DNA of 15,769 nucleotides, taken from positions 1 through 15,769 of the forward strand of contig JAHFOZ010000059.1 in NCBI GenBank assembly GCA_023261405.1, written 5' to 3'. Position 1 is the first letter of the stretch. Every line of letters begins with the position of its first letter. Of the stretch, positions 14,233 to 15,769 are shown piece after piece. Position numbers and translations under genes: made by a program. The DNA is from Planctomycetota bacterium. Its GTDB lineage: Bacteria; Planctomycetota; MHYJ01; JACPRB01. A model generated the notes under the pieces. It worked only from the letters and a program-made list of their open reading frames with translations, did no database searches and was not told the origin of the DNA.

Positions 14233-15336
14233 TCATCGAGGAAAGGTGTCGTTCGTGAAGCCCCGGAAGGGGCCGCCCTCCTTGTCCAGGAAGCGGGCGC
14301 ATGCGGCCGCTCCGGGGCCGCGCTTGCTGGTCAGGGACATGAGGAGCAGGTTGCGGCCCTTCTTGAGGACAAGCGTCTTCGAGGAAGCCTGGTCCTTGCC
14401 GAGGGCGACTGACTCCGGAATCCGCGCGACTTCCTCCCCGTTGAGCCACCAGGTCGATGGCTCGTCCGAGCCGACCGCGAGCCGGAGGTCGGGAGTGTCC
14501 TGATCGCAGACGAGGTAGCTCACGCCGAGGAATCGCGAGTCGGAGGCGGGGGCGGCCAGTTCGAGGGAGAAGGCCGAGGCCTGGGTGGCCTGCCACTTGG
14601 TCTCGCCCGAAACCGCGTCCCCCTCCTTGGGGGCCCCCTTGGGAAACTCCGTGTCGGGTTTGAGCGGCCCGGCCACGAGCCAGAACTGAAGGAAGCCTTC
14701 CGGGTCGGGAGGTCCGGCGTCCTGGGGCTGGAAGGCCTTCGAGGCGTCGAACGCGGCCCACGGTTCGCCCTCCTTGGGCGGGGGAGGGAGGGCGCCCAGG
14801 ATGTTCTTCGTATAGGGCTTGAGTCGCGCGTCGGGTGCGGGGGGCTTGGTGCGGCCGGAGACCACCTTGCCCGTCAGGGCGCAGAGTTCCTCGGGCGTCC
14901 CCAGATAGACCCGGTTCATCCCGAGTTCGATCTTCGAGAACCGCCACACCGGGTCGCCCCCCTGCACGGTGAGGAAGAACCGGTTGAGGTAGATGAGGGA
15001 GATGGCGGCGAGGTCGGAGTTGTCGGCTTTCTTGTAGAAGATCGCGACCGGGCTGCCCATCGTTGCATGGCGCAGCGCCGCGTCGGGGTGCCAGGCGTCG
15101 CCCGCGCCCATGTCGATCCGGATGCGCTCGTAGACGGTCTTCCCCTTGATCGTCTTGCCGACGCGGAGGATGAGGACCTTCTTCTCGAGGCTCACGGCGT
15201 CCACCGCGCCGCGGGCGATGACGTCCGACTCCTGCACGAGGCCCTTGAGGGTCGTGAGCGCCTCGATGTAGGCGGATGCGGGGGCCGCGAGCGCCAGGAA
15301 CAGGAGCAGCAGGAGGCCCGCCCGCAGACGTTTCAT
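14233..15336 (-). CDS. Secreted YIEA-domain protein with C-terminal beta-sandwich-like domain (compact paralogue of the FG-GAP protein)
   Basis: 367 residues from the ATG at 15336. A clear signal peptide (MKRLR, then a Leu/Ala-rich core) ends at ASA22; the mature protein would begin YIEA. Residues 23 to about 160 align by eye with the N-terminal domain of the 9852-12047 product: IKGK against VKGQ, SPVAIFY against KLAVFFY, GTPEELCAL against GRPEKLVMA. A Pro-rich linker follows (near LPPPPKEGEP). Residues about 205-345 hold a second shared region: GSDEPSTWWLNGEEVARI and LVLKKGRNLLLMSL match GSDDTLTVWFNGKKII and LAVQPGKNKLLLKI of the paralogue. There are no FG-GAP blades. The leader is pyrimidine-rich with no Shine-Dalgarno, so a leaderless start from TATCCT is likely. 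Function unknown; binding of carbohydrate or another surface ligand is only a guess from the fold resemblance. Confidence 0.85.
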   Translation of the reverse strand: MKRLRAGLLLLLFLALAAPASAYIEALTTLKGLVQESDVIARGAVDAVSLEKKVLILRVGKTIKGKTVYERIRIDMGAGDAWHPDAALRHATMGSPVAIFYKKADNSDLAAISLIYLNRFFLTVQGGDPVWRFSKIELGMNRVYLGTPEELCALTGKVVSGRTKPPAPDARLKPYTKNILGALPPPPKEGEPWAAFDASKAFQPQDAGPPDPEGFLQFWLVAGPLKPDTEFPKGAPKEGDAVSGETKWQATQASAFSLELAAPASDSRFLGVSYLVCDQDTPDLRLAVGSDEPSTWWLNGEEVARIPESVALGKDQASSKTLVLKKGRNLLLMSLTSKRGPGAAACARFLDKEGGPFRGFTNDTFPR

Positions 15337-15344
15337 GACAGAAG

Positions 15345-15374
15345 AGGATAGCGTGAAGGGGGCCCCCGTCACAA
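15345..15374 (-). promoter_or_regulatory. Candidate promoter of the compact YIEA-domain gene
   Basis: On the minus strand TTGTGA (15374-15369), an 18-base spacer and TATCCT (15350-15345) form a plausible -35/-10 pair. The ATG at 15336 begins only 8 bases after the -10, so the transcript would have almost no leader. The spacer contains GCCCCCTTCAC, nearly the same element as upstream of the TPR gene at 14020-14011. The -35 half overlaps the palindrome at 15353-15372. Confidence 0.45.
15353..15372. promoter_or_regulatory. Near-perfect 20-base palindrome, candidate operator in a divergent promoter region
   Basis: GTGA-a-GGGGG/CCCCC-g-TCAC is symmetric in nine of ten pairs. It sits between the divergent genes starting at 15336 (minus) and 15430 (plus) and overlaps the putative -35 and spacer of the minus gene, a position where a bound dimeric regulator would block transcription. 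It could also be a short cruciform or the residue of GC-rich composition. No regulator gene lies next to it in the window. Confidence 0.4.
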
Positions 15375-15414
15375 GAATCCGATGCACCTTCTTTCGAGAG
15401 CCGACGTATTTCAC

Positions 15415-15421
15415 AAGGAGG
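15415..15421 (+). promoter_or_regulatory. Strong ribosome binding site of the right-edge PQQ-like gene
   Basis: AAGGAGG ends 8 bases before the ATG at 15430, an ideal Shine-Dalgarno and spacing. This fixes the start of a gene that is otherwise cut by the window edge. Confidence 0.8.
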
Positions 15422-15429
15422 ATCGCAGC

Positions 15430-15769
15430 ATGAAGGGACGCCTGGTGAGTCTGGCTGTGGCGCTCGCGGCGCTCGCCGCCCCGGCCTGGGCTCAAGAGTG
15501 GCCGGGGTGGCGCGGGCCGAGGAGCGACGGCACGACCACCGAGAGCGGGTTCCCCGTCCGCTGGAGCGCCACGGAGAACGTAGTGTGGAAGGTGCCCCTC
15601 GAGGGGACGGGGCACTCGTCGCCTGTCGTGTGGGGGGACCGGATCTTCCTCACGGTCTGCCTCGAGGCGAAGGCGGAGCGGAAGCTGCTCTGCCTGGACC
15701 GGAAGGACGGCCGGGTGGTCTGGGAGCGCACGGTCCTCACGGCCCCGCTGGAGAAGAAGCACGGGCTCA
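15430..15769 (+). CDS. Secreted PQQ-like beta-propeller protein, 3'-truncated by the window edge
   Basis: 113 residues are visible and the frame is still open at the window end. The ATG at 15430 has an AAGGAGG site 8 bases upstream. Signal peptide: MKGRL, a hydrophobic Ala/Leu core, then AWA21 as the likely cleavage site. The mature protein opens QEWPGWRGPRSDGTTTESG, followed by VVWKVPLEGTGHSSPVVWG, DRIFLTVCLEAKAERKLLCL and RKDGRVVWER, the first one or two propeller blades. This opening is characteristic of a large group of secreted PQQ-like repeat proteins common in Planctomycetota and Verrucomicrobiota, typically 400-450 residues or longer. It is divergent from the compact YIEA-domain gene and shares its 93-base regulatory region. 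Ligand and role are unknown; homologues are generally annotated only as beta-propeller repeat proteins. Confidence 0.88.
   Translation, partial: MKGRLVSLAVALAALAAPAWAQEWPGWRGPRSDGTTTESGFPVRWSATENVVWKVPLEGTGHSSPVVWGDRIFLTVCLEAKAERKLLCLDRKDGRVVWERTVLTAPLEKKHGL

Overview
The window is very GC-rich, densely coded DNA with 12 protein genes, two of them cut by the window edges. I see no rRNA, tRNA, CRISPR array, insertion sequence or phage gene. The gene content points to a bacterium of the Planctomycetota or a close PVC relative. It includes secreted PQQ-like beta-propellers with the WPGWRGP opening, a secreted FG-GAP/VCBS protein whose mature N-terminus begins YIEA, a YdjY-like protein and a large FtsX-type permease. 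This placement rests on remembered family resemblance, not on a search.

Layout. (A) 1-6138, plus strand, is a tight operon: a glycosyltransferase cut at its 5' end, a secreted PQQ-like beta-propeller, a LolD/YbbA-type ABC ATPase and a 10-TM FtsX-type permease. Every junction is a 4-base ATGA overlap, so the four genes are probably translationally coupled. The ATPase and permease should form one inner-membrane complex. The glycosyltransferase and beta-propeller suggest a cell-envelope role, but no substrate can be read. (B) 6175-7582, plus strand, holds a small orphan zinc-ribbon protein and a DusB-like tRNA-dihydrouridine synthase that appears to start leaderless from a TACAAT box. (C) 13984 down to 7592, minus strand, is a second four-gene operon with 4-base overlaps throughout: a TPR-like protein, a YIEA/FG-GAP protein, a PQQ-like beta-propeller and a YdjY-like protein. 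All four products carry an N-terminal signal-like segment, so this looks like an extracytoplasmic set. It converges on the dihydrouridine synthase gene with only 9 bases between stop codons. (D) 13985-14232 is a non-coding gap with two strong tandem hairpins and a promoter-like site. (E) 15336-14233, minus strand, encodes a compact secreted paralogue of the YIEA/FG-GAP protein. (F) 15337-15429 is a divergent intergenic region with a near-perfect 20-base palindrome. Beyond it a third PQQ-like beta-propeller gene starts at 15430 and runs off the window.

The most interesting part is 7592-15336. Two paralogues there share a signal-cleavage-plus-YIEA N-terminal domain and a C-terminal beta-sandwich-like domain. 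In the larger one, the sandwich-like domain interrupts a seven-blade FG-GAP propeller (3 + 4 blades). The promoters of the compact paralogue and of the operon encoding the larger one share a GCCCCCTTCA-(C)-GCTAT element, which suggests co-regulation. I could not assign a biochemical function to this set, and nothing here resembles a known defence or mobile system.
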